DNA of 7,734 bases. Origin: Alphaproteobacteria bacterium. Lineage in GTDB: Bacteria; Pseudomonadota; Alphaproteobacteria; Rhodobacterales; Rhodobacteraceae. The notes beneath the pieces were generated by a model. The model saw only the letters and a program-made list of their open reading frames with translations. It was not told the DNA's origin and did no database searches. Of this stretch, positions 1 to 6,248 are shown one piece after another (position 1 is the stretch's first letter; each line of letters begins with the position of its first letter). The stretch is taken from contig JAJRRX010000174.1 in NCBI GenBank assembly GCA_024279075.1, positions 1 through 7,734 on the forward strand. Direction: 5' to 3'. The position numbers and the translations under genes were made by a program.

Positions 1-872
1 CAGTCAGGATGTTTTGCCTGCGCTTCCCCAACCGGATGTTTGATGTTGGCATGGCCGAGCAGCACGGGGTTACGTTTTCGGCCGGCCTCGCGGCAGGCGG
101 CATGAAGCCCTTTTGTGCCATTTATTCCACTTTCCTACAACGGGGTTATGACCAAGTGGCGCATGATGTTGCCATCCAGTCGCTGCCCGTGCGCTTCGCG
201 ATAGACCGCGCGGGGCTAGTGGGGGCGGATGGGCCTACACACGCTGGCAGTTTTGACATTGCTTTTCTTAGCAACCTGCCTAATTTCGTCGTTATGGCTG
301 CGGCAGACGAGGCCGAGCTCATGCATATGGTGGCCACCGCTGCCAGCATAAACGACCGCCCAAGCGCCTTTAGGTTCCCGCGTGGCGAGGGCGTGGGCAT
401 CGAGCTTCCCGAGCGCGGTGAGGTGCTTGAAATCGGCAAGGGTCGGATCATCCAAAAGGGCGCGCGGGTGGCCATACTTTCGCTTGGCACGCGGCTGGGC
501 GAGGCTCGCAAGACCGCCGAAAACCTTGCGGCCAAGGGCATTACGCCCACTCTGGCCGATGCCCGCTTTGCCAAACCGCTGGACCGAGACCTCGTGCTGC
601 AACTCGCCGCCGACCACGAAGCGTTGATCACCATCGAAGAAGGTGCTGTTGGCGGTTTTGGCAGCCATGTGGCCCAGCTTTTGGCCGATGAAGGCGTGTT
701 TGACAGCGGCCTGAAATTCCGAAGCATGACCCTGCCCGACACGTTTATTGCCCAAGACAGCCCCGCCGCCATGTATCACCAAGCGGGCTTGGACGCCGAG
801 GCGATTGAAGCGAAAGTTTTGGAAGTGCTTGGTATTACCCAGATCAAGCAAGCCAGCAAGCGGCGCGTCTAG
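1..872 (+). CDS. dxs: 1-deoxy-D-xylulose-5-phosphate synthase, C-terminal part (5' end outside window)
   Basis: Thiamine-diphosphate enzyme that condenses pyruvate with glyceraldehyde 3-phosphate to DXP, the first step of the cytosolic MEP isoprenoid pathway; DXP also feeds thiamine and pyridoxal synthesis. The frame is open to the left edge (first full codon at position 3), and the ATG at 9 is internal. Numbering from that Met, [10 protein letters not shown] carries the ThDP-activating glutamate (E17, E. coli E370). R45, D74 and H78 fall at exactly the spacing of E. coli R398, D427 and H431, in FLQRGYDQV and [19 protein letters not shown] and a transketolase C-terminal domain (about residues 145-270) follow, with [10 protein letters not shown] and [12 protein letters not shown]. 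About 290 residues are visible, so somewhat more than half of the usual 620-640 is missing. It converges on the NlpC/P60 gene across a 599-nt gap. No frameshift is seen and identification is secure. Confidence 0.96.
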   Translation, partial: VRMFCLRFPNRMFDVGMAEQHGVTFSAGLAAGGMKPFCAIYSTFLQRGYDQVAHDVAIQSLPVRFAIDRAGLVGADGPTHAGSFDIAFLSNLPNFVVMAAADEAELMHMVATAASINDRPSAFRFPRGEGVGIELPERGEVLEIGKGRIIQKGARVAILSLGTRLGEARKTAENLAAKGITPTLADARFAKPLDRDLVLQLAADHEALITIEEGAVGGFGSHVAQLLADEGVFDSGLKFRSMTLPDTFIAQDSPAAMYHQAGLDAEAIEAKVLEVLGITQIKQASKRRV

Positions 873-938
873 CGCCGGTTTACTTGGCAACACCCCACCC
901 CTCGCGCCGCGCTGATGCACCTGCGCTTGTGGCCCGTG

Positions 939-973
939 ATGGGGTGACGGGCATTTGATAAGAAGCACCCCAT
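939..973 (+). terminator. Possible dxs terminator hairpin
   Basis: ATGGGGTG (939-946) pairs perfectly with CACCCCAT (966-973) around a 19-nt loop, followed by TTTCGG and an AT-rich run. It starts 66 nt after the dxs stop. The loop is long and the T-tract short, so this is a weak intrinsic terminator at best. CACCCCA at 891-897 could compete for the same right arm (940-946). Confidence 0.3.
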
Positions 974-984
974 TTCGGAATATT

Positions 985-1014
985 TTGACCTGAATTAATT
1001 TGCGTGACTGTATG
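985..1014 (+). promoter_or_regulatory. Weak sigma-70-like promoter candidate
   Basis: TTGACC (985-990) resembles a -35 box. A poor -10-like TGTATG (1009-1014) follows at an 18-nt spacing in AT-rich DNA. A start near 1021 would put both palindromes just downstream of it, a position suited to repression. The -10 match is weak, and the main support is context. Confidence 0.2.
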
Positions 1015-1026
1015 GAACTCTTTGAT

Positions 1027-1040
1027 AATACCTAGGTATT
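1027..1040. promoter_or_regulatory. Perfect 14-bp palindrome, operator-like (copy 1)
   Basis: AATACCTAGGTATT is identical to its own reverse complement. It shares the 8-bp core ACCTAGGT with the palindrome at 1057-1074. The two centres are 32 bp apart, close to three helical turns, so dimers bound to each would sit on the same face of the DNA. The core contains CTAG, a tetramer that is generally under-represented in proteobacterial genomes. The cognate regulator is not known to me. Confidence 0.55.
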
Positions 1041-1056
1041 CAGACACAGTGATGTT

Positions 1057-1074
1057 TATTAACCTAGGTTAATA
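1057..1074. promoter_or_regulatory. Perfect 18-bp palindrome, operator-like (copy 2)
   Basis: TATTAACCTAGGTTAATA is a perfect 18-bp palindrome with the same ACCTAGGT core as copy 1, separated from it by 16 nt. Size and symmetry fit an operator for a homodimeric helix-turn-helix repressor such as a MarR- or TetR-type protein, but no family can be assigned. It contains TTAA-N6-TTAA, one base short of the CtrA spacing of N7, so a CtrA site is not called here. Confidence 0.6.
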
Positions 1075-1120
1075 GTTATTGTGCTATCGAGGGTTGAAAT
1101 TATTGATAGAAAAGAGCCTT

Positions 1121-1317
1121 AGGGAGGTATTTTCATACGCATTATACTCAAAAAAGCGTTGCCCAATCTAGCCAACCACCGTGCGCATCGGTTACGCCTT
1201 ATTGATAGTATTTTGCTAAAAGCTTATTTGTCAGACAAAGCCGCAAGGCTTCGGGGAAATCGCGTCGGGCAGATCAGCATTAACGCCCTTTGCGTTCCGC
1301 CGATCAAAGTCATTTAG
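1121..1317 (+). pseudogene. Possible decayed small gene: strong RBS, no ATG
   Basis: AGGGAGGT (1121-1128) is a near-ideal Shine-Dalgarno sequence. At the normal distance downstream, where a start codon should stand, is ATA (1135-1137). From there 60 codons stay open to TAG at 1315-1317. The product would be basic, with several Lys/Arg pairs at the N-terminal end and a short hydrophobic C-terminus; I do not recognise a family. The only near-standard start in frame is TTG at 1159, which is too far from the RBS. Possible readings are a small gene whose ATG mutated to ATA, a gene using a rare start codon, or a chance open frame. A 5-bp stem with a GCAA tetraloop lies inside it (1238-1251). The upstream paired palindromes and a downstream hairpin make a transcription unit plausible. 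Confidence 0.3.
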
Positions 1318-1346
1318 TGCGGCCACAGGGATTGTATTTTAACCAG

Positions 1347-1395
1347 AAATCGTTTGGCTCCTGCCAACCGGCGCGATTTTCTCATTTTTAAGGGC
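1347..1395 (+). terminator. Hairpin with T-rich tail between convergent genes
   Basis: Outer arms AAATCG (1347-1352) and CGATTT (1374-1379) enclose an inner perfect stem TTGGC-TCCT-GCCAA (1354-1367), with an asymmetric internal loop. On the + strand it is followed by TTCTCATTTTT, which resembles an intrinsic terminator tail. It could end a transcript from the possible decayed gene, or act weakly on the - strand as a terminator for the NlpC/P60 operon. Stability was judged by eye. Confidence 0.4.
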
Positions 1396-1411
1396 AGGGT
1401 ACCCGCCTGCC
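1393..1411 (-). terminator. Hairpin downstream of the NlpC/P60 gene
   Basis: GGCAGG (1393-1398) and CCTGCC (1406-1411) form a 6-bp GC-rich stem with a 7-nt loop, 61-79 nt downstream of the NlpC/P60 stop on the - strand. The tail on that strand is short and mixed (CTTAAAAATG), so termination is uncertain. Confidence 0.3.
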
Positions 1412-1471
1412 AAACCACTGGCAACACAGCTAAAATCGGAAATGCCTCGGCATCGCCGCCGTTCCGCACGC

Positions 1472-2191
1472 CTAAATTCGCCGCATCGCGGTGATCCCGC
1501 CATAACCCTGCGCCTCCACCCGCGCCACCGTGGCGGCCAGTGGCTCCAGCATCACGCTCATCGAAAACGCGGTTGCGTGCAGCAGGGTATCCGCCGTTTG
1601 CATAAGCCCGACATGCCCGCGCCAAAAGATAAAATCACCTCGTTTTAGCGGCGTGCCATCGGGCACCGCTTTGCCAATACTCTTGGCTTGCGGCCCCGAA
1701 TCCCTTGGTGCTTCAAGCCCCGCCGCCTGCAACGCCATTTGCGCCAACCCCGAACAATCGACTCCGAGGCTAGAGCGCCCACCCCACAGGTAAGGCACGC
1801 CCAAAAACCGCTCGGCGATGCTCACGAAATCTGTGGCGGGTTGGTCGCTCAGATGGGCCGTAAATGCGTAGCCTTCGGGCAGGCGGGAAAAATCACCTTC
1901 CGTTCCCAGCACCTTAACCTGCGACCCAAAAGGCAGCCGTAAACGCAGCTCCGATTTCATATCTGGCTGAGCATAAATGAAAGTGGCCATGGCGCTTACA
2001 TGGTGGCTGGCCGCGCGGCTTTCTGCCAGCGCTGCACTTCGTAGCCAGCCTTGGTAGCCACAGGCCATGCGGCCAAAGCTATTGGCGCCATCGGTCTTTT
2101 CAACCGTAAAAGCCTCGCCGAAAAGCAGCTGCGAAACGCGCTTGCCGTTGGGCGCATCGAGCAGGTCTGTCAGGGGCTGGTTACCCCGCAT
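1472..2191 (-). CDS. NlpC/P60 family peptidase with N-terminal SH3-like region
   Basis: Likely cell-wall cysteine peptidase that cuts peptide stems of peptidoglycan or muropeptides (gamma-D-Glu-diamino-acid type bond in this family). The chosen start at 2191 gives 239 aa. Residues about 20-115 look like one or two bacterial SH3-type domains, including GYQGWL and a LPFGSQVKVLG stretch. The NlpC/P60 domain covers about 120-239. The catalytic Cys is C146 in GVDCSGLAQ, following the typical LGVPYLWGG; H193 in RGHVGLM and H205 in LLHATAF are the expected remaining residues of the Cys-His-His set. No clear signal peptide is visible, so a cytoplasmic role in recycling is possible. Its ATG overlaps the end of the aminopeptidase gene by 11 nt, with GAGG about 10 nt upstream, which argues for co-translation. 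Longer starts would lie deep inside the upstream gene and are rejected. The exact substrate is unknown. Confidence 0.88.
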   Translation of the reverse strand: MRGNQPLTDLLDAPNGKRVSQLLFGEAFTVEKTDGANSFGRMACGYQGWLRSAALAESRAASHHVSAMATFIYAQPDMKSELRLRLPFGSQVKVLGTEGDFSRLPEGYAFTAHLSDQPATDFVSIAERFLGVPYLWGGRSSLGVDCSGLAQMALQAAGLEAPRDSGPQAKSIGKAVPDGTPLKRGDFIFWRGHVGLMQTADTLLHATAFSMSVMLEPLAATVARVEAQGYGGITAMRRI

Positions 2192-3569
2192 TAAACTGCG
2201 CCTCGAGCATGGCCAGAATAGCCCGCCCACCTTGGGCCTCGCCGCCCTTGGGCCGTGCAGGGCGGGCGGCCGGTGTCCAGCCATAAATATCAAAATGCGC
2301 AAATTGCACGGCGTTTTCCACAAACCGCCGCAGGAACAGCGCCGCATTGATAGACCCCGCCATGCCTCCCGCAGGGGCATTATTCAGGTTCGCAATTCCG
2401 GGCTCGATATTGGCCTCGTAGCCCTCCCAAAACGGCATACGCCATAAAGGGTCGGCTTCTGCGCGCGCTGCCCGCGTGATCTGGTGCGCCAGCGCCCCGT
2501 CATCGGTATAAAACGGCGGCAGGTCCGGCCCCAAGGCCACTCGTGCCGCCCCAGTAAGTGTTGCCATACAAATCAGCAAATCGGGGGTTTCCTCGTCGGC
2601 CATAGCCAGTGCATCGGCCAATACCAAGCGGCCTTCGGCGTCAGTATTATTGTTTTCCACCGTCAGCCCTTTGCGGCTGGTCAGGATATCTTGCGGGCGA
2701 AACGAGCTTGCCGAAATCGAGTTTTCCACTGCCGGCACCAACACCCGCAGGCGCACCGGCAGGTCAAGGCTCATGATCATATGCGCCAGCCCCAGCACGT
2801 TTGCCGCCCCGCCCATGTCCTTTTTCATCAGCCCCATCGAGGCGCCGGGCTTGATATTCAGCCCCCCCGTATCAAAGCAAACGCCCTTGCCAACCAGCGT
2901 GAGCTTGGGCGCATCGGGCGCGCCCCAGATCATATCAAGCAGGCGCGGAGCCTGCTCGGCCGCGCGGCCAACAGCGTGGATCAGCCCAAAGTTTTCCTTC
3001 AGCAAATCATCCCCCACAATCGCCGAGGCCTTGGCCTTGTGCTGTTTAGCAAGGTTAAAAAACGCCGCTTCCAGCGCTTCCGGCCCCATATCATTGGCGG
3101 GGGTGTTGATGAGGTCTCGGGTCAGGAAGGTGGCCTCTGCCTCCAGCTCTACCCGCCTTTCATCCACGCCCATGGGGCAGGCCAGCCGCGCTTTTTGCGC
3201 AGGTTGTGCCGCGTATTTATCAAACCGATACCCTGCCAAAAGCCATGCCAGCGCCGCCTCTTTCAGTTCGGCCTGCTTCAGCCCACTTTCAATCCGGTAA
3301 TCGCCTTCAGGCAGCTTGGCGGCAATGCTGGCAAAATTAAACCAGCCGCGCGCCCGCGCCGCATGCCCCCCCCAGCCTGCCAGCACGGCGCGGATGCTGC
3401 CATCGGGTGCCGGAATCACCGCCACTTGCCCAAGCTTCGCCGCAAACCCGTTGCTTTCAACCCAGCGCCGCGCGGCGTCATCAAGCTGGCTCAGGGTCTG
3501 CGCAAGCCCCTTGGTTTTGACCACATAAATCGGTGTTGTAGTCTTGGCATTGCTGAATTTCGGCTGCAT
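2181..3569 (-). CDS. Leucyl aminopeptidase, peptidase family M17
   Basis: Two-metal cytosolic aminopeptidase (PepA/PepB family, usually hexameric) that removes N-terminal residues from peptides; 462 aa, within the usual range. The C-terminal catalytic domain (about 150-462) holds GKGVCFDTGG, MKKDMGG and the family signature NTDAEGRL. Metal ligands and catalytic residues are complete: K228, D233, K240, D251, D310, E312 and R314 reproduce exactly the spacing of bovine LAP K250, D255, K262, D273, D332, E334 and R336. The N-terminal part (about 1-140) is the more variable regulatory domain. The start is supported by AAAGGA 6 nt upstream of the ATG, and an in-frame stop lies just before. The gene starts 57 nt after the 126-aa gene and overlaps the NlpC/P60 gene at its 3' end, so the three probably form one operon. 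The pairing with NlpC/P60 suggests a link to turnover of cell-wall peptides, which is inference. PepA versus PepB subtype is not decided. Confidence 0.95.
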   Translation of the reverse strand: MQPKFSNAKTTTPIYVVKTKGLAQTLSQLDDAARRWVESNGFAAKLGQVAVIPAPDGSIRAVLAGWGGHAARARGWFNFASIAAKLPEGDYRIESGLKQAELKEAALAWLLAGYRFDKYAAQPAQKARLACPMGVDERRVELEAEATFLTRDLINTPANDMGPEALEAAFFNLAKQHKAKASAIVGDDLLKENFGLIHAVGRAAEQAPRLLDMIWGAPDAPKLTLVGKGVCFDTGGLNIKPGASMGLMKKDMGGAANVLGLAHMIMSLDLPVRLRVLVPAVENSISASSFRPQDILTSRKGLTVENNNTDAEGRLVLADALAMADEETPDLLICMATLTGAARVALGPDLPPFYTDDGALAHQITRAARAEADPLWRMPFWEGYEANIEPGIANLNNAPAGGMAGSINAALFLRRFVENAVQFAHFDIYGWTPAARPARPKGGEAQGGRAILAMLEAQFNAG

Positions 3570-3626
3570 TGGATGTCCTTTCGAGGTTACCGGAATCTCC
3601 TCCCAAAGCAGGCGAATTGCAACCCC

Positions 3627-4007
3627 TTAGGGCGCTTGCACCTCAAATTCGATAATGCTGAAAAGCGAGTTTTCCGCCATCCGCGCCAGCCGCACGGAAA
3701 CCGCAGAGAGCGCGGTATAATCGCTGCGATTGGCGCAATCTTGCGCCGCTGCCGCCACCCCGGCCACGCCCTTCAGCCCGATCTGCCGCGAGATCACCCC
3801 TATTTTTGCGGCTTGTCGCTCGGCCTTGGCAAAATCGCGCATGCGGGCATTACTCATCAAGGCCGTGATCTTTTCGGTCAGCGAAAACACCACGTCTTCG
3901 ACAATTTCCGAATAGCGCTGCGCCCCGGTTGAGGCCTTTAACGCCCCGACAATTTCAAAATCCACATAGCCGCTTTCCGCGACCGTGAGGTGAAACACCT
4001 GTTCCAT
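3627..4007 (-). CDS. Hypothetical 126-aa protein, possibly degenerate Hpt-like
   Basis: Family not securely recognised. The start at 4007 is preferred over the ATG at 4070 because GGGAG lies about 6 nt upstream, and the longer reading would run into the regulatory region. The protein is predicted soluble and largely helical, with no membrane segment or signal peptide. Residues about 60-110 (ERQAAKIGVISRQIGLKG then VAAAAQDC and RLARMAENSL) are reminiscent of the helical-bundle core of histidine phosphotransfer domains. The phosphoacceptor His that would be expected before the KIG stretch is absent (an Ala is there), so if related it would be a non-phosphorylatable variant. The gene lies 121 nt downstream of bhcD and 57 nt upstream of the aminopeptidase gene. 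A CtrA-type site lies about 100 nt upstream of its start. It could be a regulatory or scaffold protein, but function is open. Confidence 0.78.
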   Translation of the reverse strand: MEQVFHLTVAESGYVDFEIVGALKASTGAQRYSEIVEDVVFSLTEKITALMSNARMRDFAKAERQAAKIGVISRQIGLKGVAGVAAAAQDCANRSDYTALSAVSVRLARMAENSLFSIIEFEVQAP

Positions 4008-4103
4008 CCCGATACTCCCATCCACTCCAGGAATGAAAATAACGCCGAGTCTTGAACAAACCCTTAGCAAAACGCCCTGAAAAACAGGTACCTTTTGATA
4101 ACC

Positions 4104-4120
4104 TTAACGCAAAGTTAACC
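4104..4120. promoter_or_regulatory. CtrA-type binding site upstream of the 126-aa gene
   Basis: TTAACGCAAAGTTAACC matches the alphaproteobacterial CtrA consensus TTAA-N7-TTAA(CC) exactly. It can also be read as TTAAC-N5-GTTAAC, with inverted 5-bp TTAAC/GTTAA arms. It lies in the 121-nt gap between bhcD and the 126-aa gene, about 100 nt before that start, the right place for control of the 126-aa/aminopeptidase/NlpC unit on the - strand. A convincing -10 box was not found. Being only 9 nt past the bhcD stop, it is not placed to control the bhc operon. Confidence 0.5.
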
Positions 4121-4128
4121 AGCGGCTC

Positions 4129-5093
4129 TTAGAACTCCACCTCGATGGCCACGCCGTTAGCCACCGCCAAATCCACGGCTGCCGAGGCCACCGCGAGGTC
4201 TTGCAGGCCCACGCCCGTTCCGTCAAACAAGGTCAGCTCGTCGTCTGATGTCCGGCCTTTATGCGCGCCGTTTATCACCGCCCCCAGCTCGGTGATGTCC
4301 TTGTCATAAAGCAGCCCGTCATGCACCGCATGCTGGCATTCACCAATCGTCACCGCCTGCGCAATTTCGTCGGTAAAGACCGTGGCGCGGCCCACCAGCG
4401 CCGCCTCAACCTCCTGCTTGCCTTTATATCGGTGCCCATACAAGCAATATGGGTGCCGCCCGTTACATGTGCATCCAGCAATATCGGGTCATGGCTAGAG
4501 GTGATCGAAATAATCACATCCGCCTCGCTGCCTATTTGCGCAAGACTGGCCTCTTCAAAGGGCAACCCCAGCTCGGCAGCGGTTTCCGCGAGGCGACTCA
4601 GCATTTCGGGGTGAAAATTCCAGCCAATGACCTTTTCAAAATCCCGCTGCTCCGCCGCCGCCCGCATTTGAAACGCCGACTGATGCCCCGCCCCGATCAT
4701 GCCCAGCACTTTCGCACCCTTGGGGGCGAGGTGCTTGATAGACACCGCCGAGGCCGCCGCTGTGCGCAGGGCGGTGAGCAGGTTTCCCCCCACCAGCGCC
4801 TTGACCTTGCCGGTATCCGCATCAAACAGAATCACCGTGCTTTGGTGGTTGGTCAGCCCCTTGGCATCATTTCCGGGCCAGTAGCCGCCGGATTTCAGGC
4901 CCAGCGCAAGGCTTTTCCGGTCAAAGCCGGATTTAAAACCATAAAGCGCATCTGCATGGCCGATGGCCTCGCGAATCACCGGAAAATTATAAGCATCCTT
5001 GCTGGCCATGGCGGCAAACACCGCTTCTACCGCATCAAACGACGCCTTGCGGTCAATCAGGCCCGCGATTTCTTTTTCAGGAACAATAATCAT
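4129..5093 (-). pseudogene. bhcD: Iminosuccinate reductase BhcD, interrupted by a frameshift
   Basis: Member of the ornithine cyclodeaminase/mu-crystallin family. In the BHAC it reduces iminosuccinate to L-aspartate with NAD(P)H, regenerating the amino donor for BhcA. The start at 5093 (MIIVPEKEIAG) overlaps the bhcC stop as TGATG; a start 11 codons earlier is possible but would lie inside bhcC. Visible features are YGFKSG and LKSGGYWPGN in the substrate-binding part, and a Rossmann nucleotide-binding loop GAGHQS (residues 134-139). After D222 the frame is lost: it would run on as a nonsense tail to 4350. The correct C-terminal sequence (KGKQEVEAALVGRATVFTDE onwards) continues in the neighbouring frame to the stop at 4129. 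Restoring one base near 4426-4427 gives a complete protein of 321 aa. The downstream part shows no further damage, so the lesion is recent or a sequencing error. Confidence 0.9.
4423..4430 (-). other. Frameshift site in bhcD
   Basis: On the coding strand the sequence reads GAT, then only two bases (AT), then AAA GGC AAG. The codon after D222 has lost one base (probably ATC or ACT originally) right next to a run of three A. Upstream codons read in one frame and downstream codons in the next, both giving conserved BhcD sequence. Confidence 0.85.
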
Positions 5094-5095
5094 CA
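5091..5095 (-). promoter_or_regulatory. TGATG stop/start overlap of bhcC and bhcD
   Basis: The bhcC stop TGA (5095-5093) and the bhcD start ATG (5093-5091) share one base. The upstream sequence offers only a weak GGGCGGGC in place of a Shine-Dalgarno sequence, so bhcD translation is probably coupled to bhcC. This decides the bhcD start. Confidence 0.7.
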
Positions 5096-6247
5096 GTAAG
5101 CCCGCCCGCGTGCGGATACCGGCCAAACGGTTTCGACCTTGCCGCCGCGCACGCCCACATACCAGTCATGCACATTGCAGGTCGGGTCGCAGTGGCCGGG
5201 CACCAGCTTGAGCTTTTCATTGATCTTCAGCACGCCCTCGGGGTCACCAACCACGCCGTGCTCATCAGAGCATTTCAGGTATTCCACCGCATCGTCACGG
5301 CCATAAACTGTGGGCAACCCGCTATCCACCGATTGCGCTTTTAGCCCCGCATCGACAATCGCCTTATCGGCTTTGGTGTGGCTCATCACGCTGGTCAGAA
5401 TAAACAGCGCATTCTCCCATTCGCCCTCATCAATCCGCTTGCCATCCTTATCCAGAATCCGGCCATAATCGGCATCCATAAAGGCATAGGAGCCACATTG
5501 CATTTCGTTATAAACGCCGGAATTGCCCTCGAAATAGTAAGAGCCGGTGCCTGCGCCGCCGACGATATCACAGGCCAGCCCTTGCGCGCTCAGCGCCGTG
5601 ACCGCATCACGAACCATATCAATGGCGATATCCACTTTCGCCTCGCGATCCGCATACAGGTCCATGTGCTGCATCGCGCCCTGATAGGCCTGAATGCCGG
5701 CAAACTTAAGGCCATCAGCGCTGTCAATCAGCTTGGCGATATTCACGACGTCCTGAGATGTGCTCACTCCGCAGCGACCTGCGCCCACGTCAATCTCCAC
5801 CAAGCACTCCAGTTCGGTGCCGTGCTTTTGCGCCGCCGCCGCAAGGTCCGCCACATTCTCTGGGTCATCCACACACACCAAAATCCGCGCCCCGAGTTTC
5901 GGCATTTTCGCCAAACGCTCGATCTTGGCCGGGTCGCGCACTTGGTTTGACACCATCACATCCTTCACGCCGCCGCGCACAAAAACCTCGGCTTCCGAGA
6001 CCTTCTGGCAGCACACGCCCACAGCCCCGCCGAGGCTTTCTTGCAGCTTCAGCACATCCACCGATTTGTGCATTTTGCCATGGGCACGGTGGCGCACGCC
6101 CATCTCTTTGCACAGGTCGCCCATCTTTTTCACATTGCGGTCCAGCGCGTCGAGGTCCAGCACCAAGCAGGGCGTCTGGATGTCGGCCTCATCCATGCCG
6201 GGCTTGGCCGGAATGTCGTATCCTACGTCGTAATCATCAAAGTTCAT
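5093..6247 (-). CDS. bhcC: beta-Hydroxyaspartate aldolase BhcC (D-threonine aldolase-like)
   Basis: PLP- and divalent-metal-dependent enzyme of the DSD1/D-threonine aldolase family. In the BHAC it condenses glycine with glyoxylate to (2R,3S)-beta-hydroxyaspartate. It has 384 aa, normal for the family. The N-terminal alanine-racemase-type barrel begins at about residue 24 with QTPCLVLDLDALDRNV. The PLP lysine is K58 in RAHGKMHKS, matching the family pattern RPHxKTHK. GVCCQKVSEAE, EIDVGAGRCGV and GGAGTGSYYFE follow. The C-terminal beta domain carries PGHCDPTCN, whose H352 and D354 are the expected metal ligands. The start at 6247 has GGAG 7 nt upstream, inside the end of bhcB, and the gap to bhcB is 1 nt. 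Without neighbours it would be called D-threonine aldolase or D-serine dehydratase; the operon order makes BhcC much more likely. Confidence 0.93.
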   Translation of the reverse strand: MNFDDYDVGYDIPAKPGMDEADIQTPCLVLDLDALDRNVKKMGDLCKEMGVRHRAHGKMHKSVDVLKLQESLGGAVGVCCQKVSEAEVFVRGGVKDVMVSNQVRDPAKIERLAKMPKLGARILVCVDDPENVADLAAAAQKHGTELECLVEIDVGAGRCGVSTSQDVVNIAKLIDSADGLKFAGIQAYQGAMQHMDLYADREAKVDIAIDMVRDAVTALSAQGLACDIVGGAGTGSYYFEGNSGVYNEMQCGSYAFMDADYGRILDKDGKRIDEGEWENALFILTSVMSHTKADKAIVDAGLKAQSVDSGLPTVYGRDDAVEYLKCSDEHGVVGDPEGVLKINEKLKLVPGHCDPTCNVHDWYVGVRGGKVETVWPVSARGRAY

Positions 6248-6248
6248 G

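Larger units (their letters stand above)
873..1471. other. Long convergent intergenic region with AT-rich core
   Basis: This gap of about 600 nt lies between the 3' ends of dxs (+) and the NlpC/P60 gene (-). A convergent gap normally needs only terminators, so its length is unexpected. The part from about 955 to 1240 is visibly AT-rich compared with the GC-rich genes around it. It holds, in order: a possible hairpin (939-973), a weak promoter-like pair (985-1014), two perfect palindromes (1027-1040 and 1057-1074), a strong Shine-Dalgarno sequence (1121-1128), an open frame without a standard start (1135-1317), and two hairpins (1347-1395 and 1393-1411). No tRNA, rRNA, CRISPR repeat or insertion-sequence end was recognised. 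The layout suggests a former transcription unit that has decayed, but an unrecognised small RNA or leader-peptide locus is also possible. Confidence 0.6.

Noticed and set aside
1057..1074. CtrA site in the 18-bp palindrome
   Set aside because: The spacing is TTAA-N6-TTAA, not N7, and the strict symmetry with a shared core at 1027-1040 is better explained by another dimeric regulator.
1027..1074. lux box for a LuxR-type quorum-sensing regulator
   Set aside because: Lux-type boxes have ACCTG...CAGGT arms with a wider spacing. Here the core is the compact ACCTAGGT and no luxI/luxR gene is in the window.
1314..1625. 103-aa open frame on the - strand past the NlpC/P60 stop
   Set aside because: Its first part is an out-of-frame reading of the NlpC/P60 gene, and it has no own Shine-Dalgarno sequence. 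The remainder is non-coding DNA with hairpins.
2484..3932. 482-aa open frame on the + strand
   Set aside because: It lies antisense across the aminopeptidase and the 126-aa gene, both of which have motifs and ribosome binding sites. Its translation is rich in Arg, His, Gln and Pro, with no recognisable domain: a mirror frame of GC-rich genes.
4076..4093. Terminator after bhcD
   Set aside because: On the - strand only a 4-bp stem CCTG-TTTTT-CAGG and a short AGGTACCT palindrome are present, with no proper T-tract; too weak to call.
4129..4443. Separate small gene of 104 aa
   Set aside because: From its fourth or fifth codon onward it is the C-terminal third of BhcD; it is the downstream piece of the frameshifted gene.
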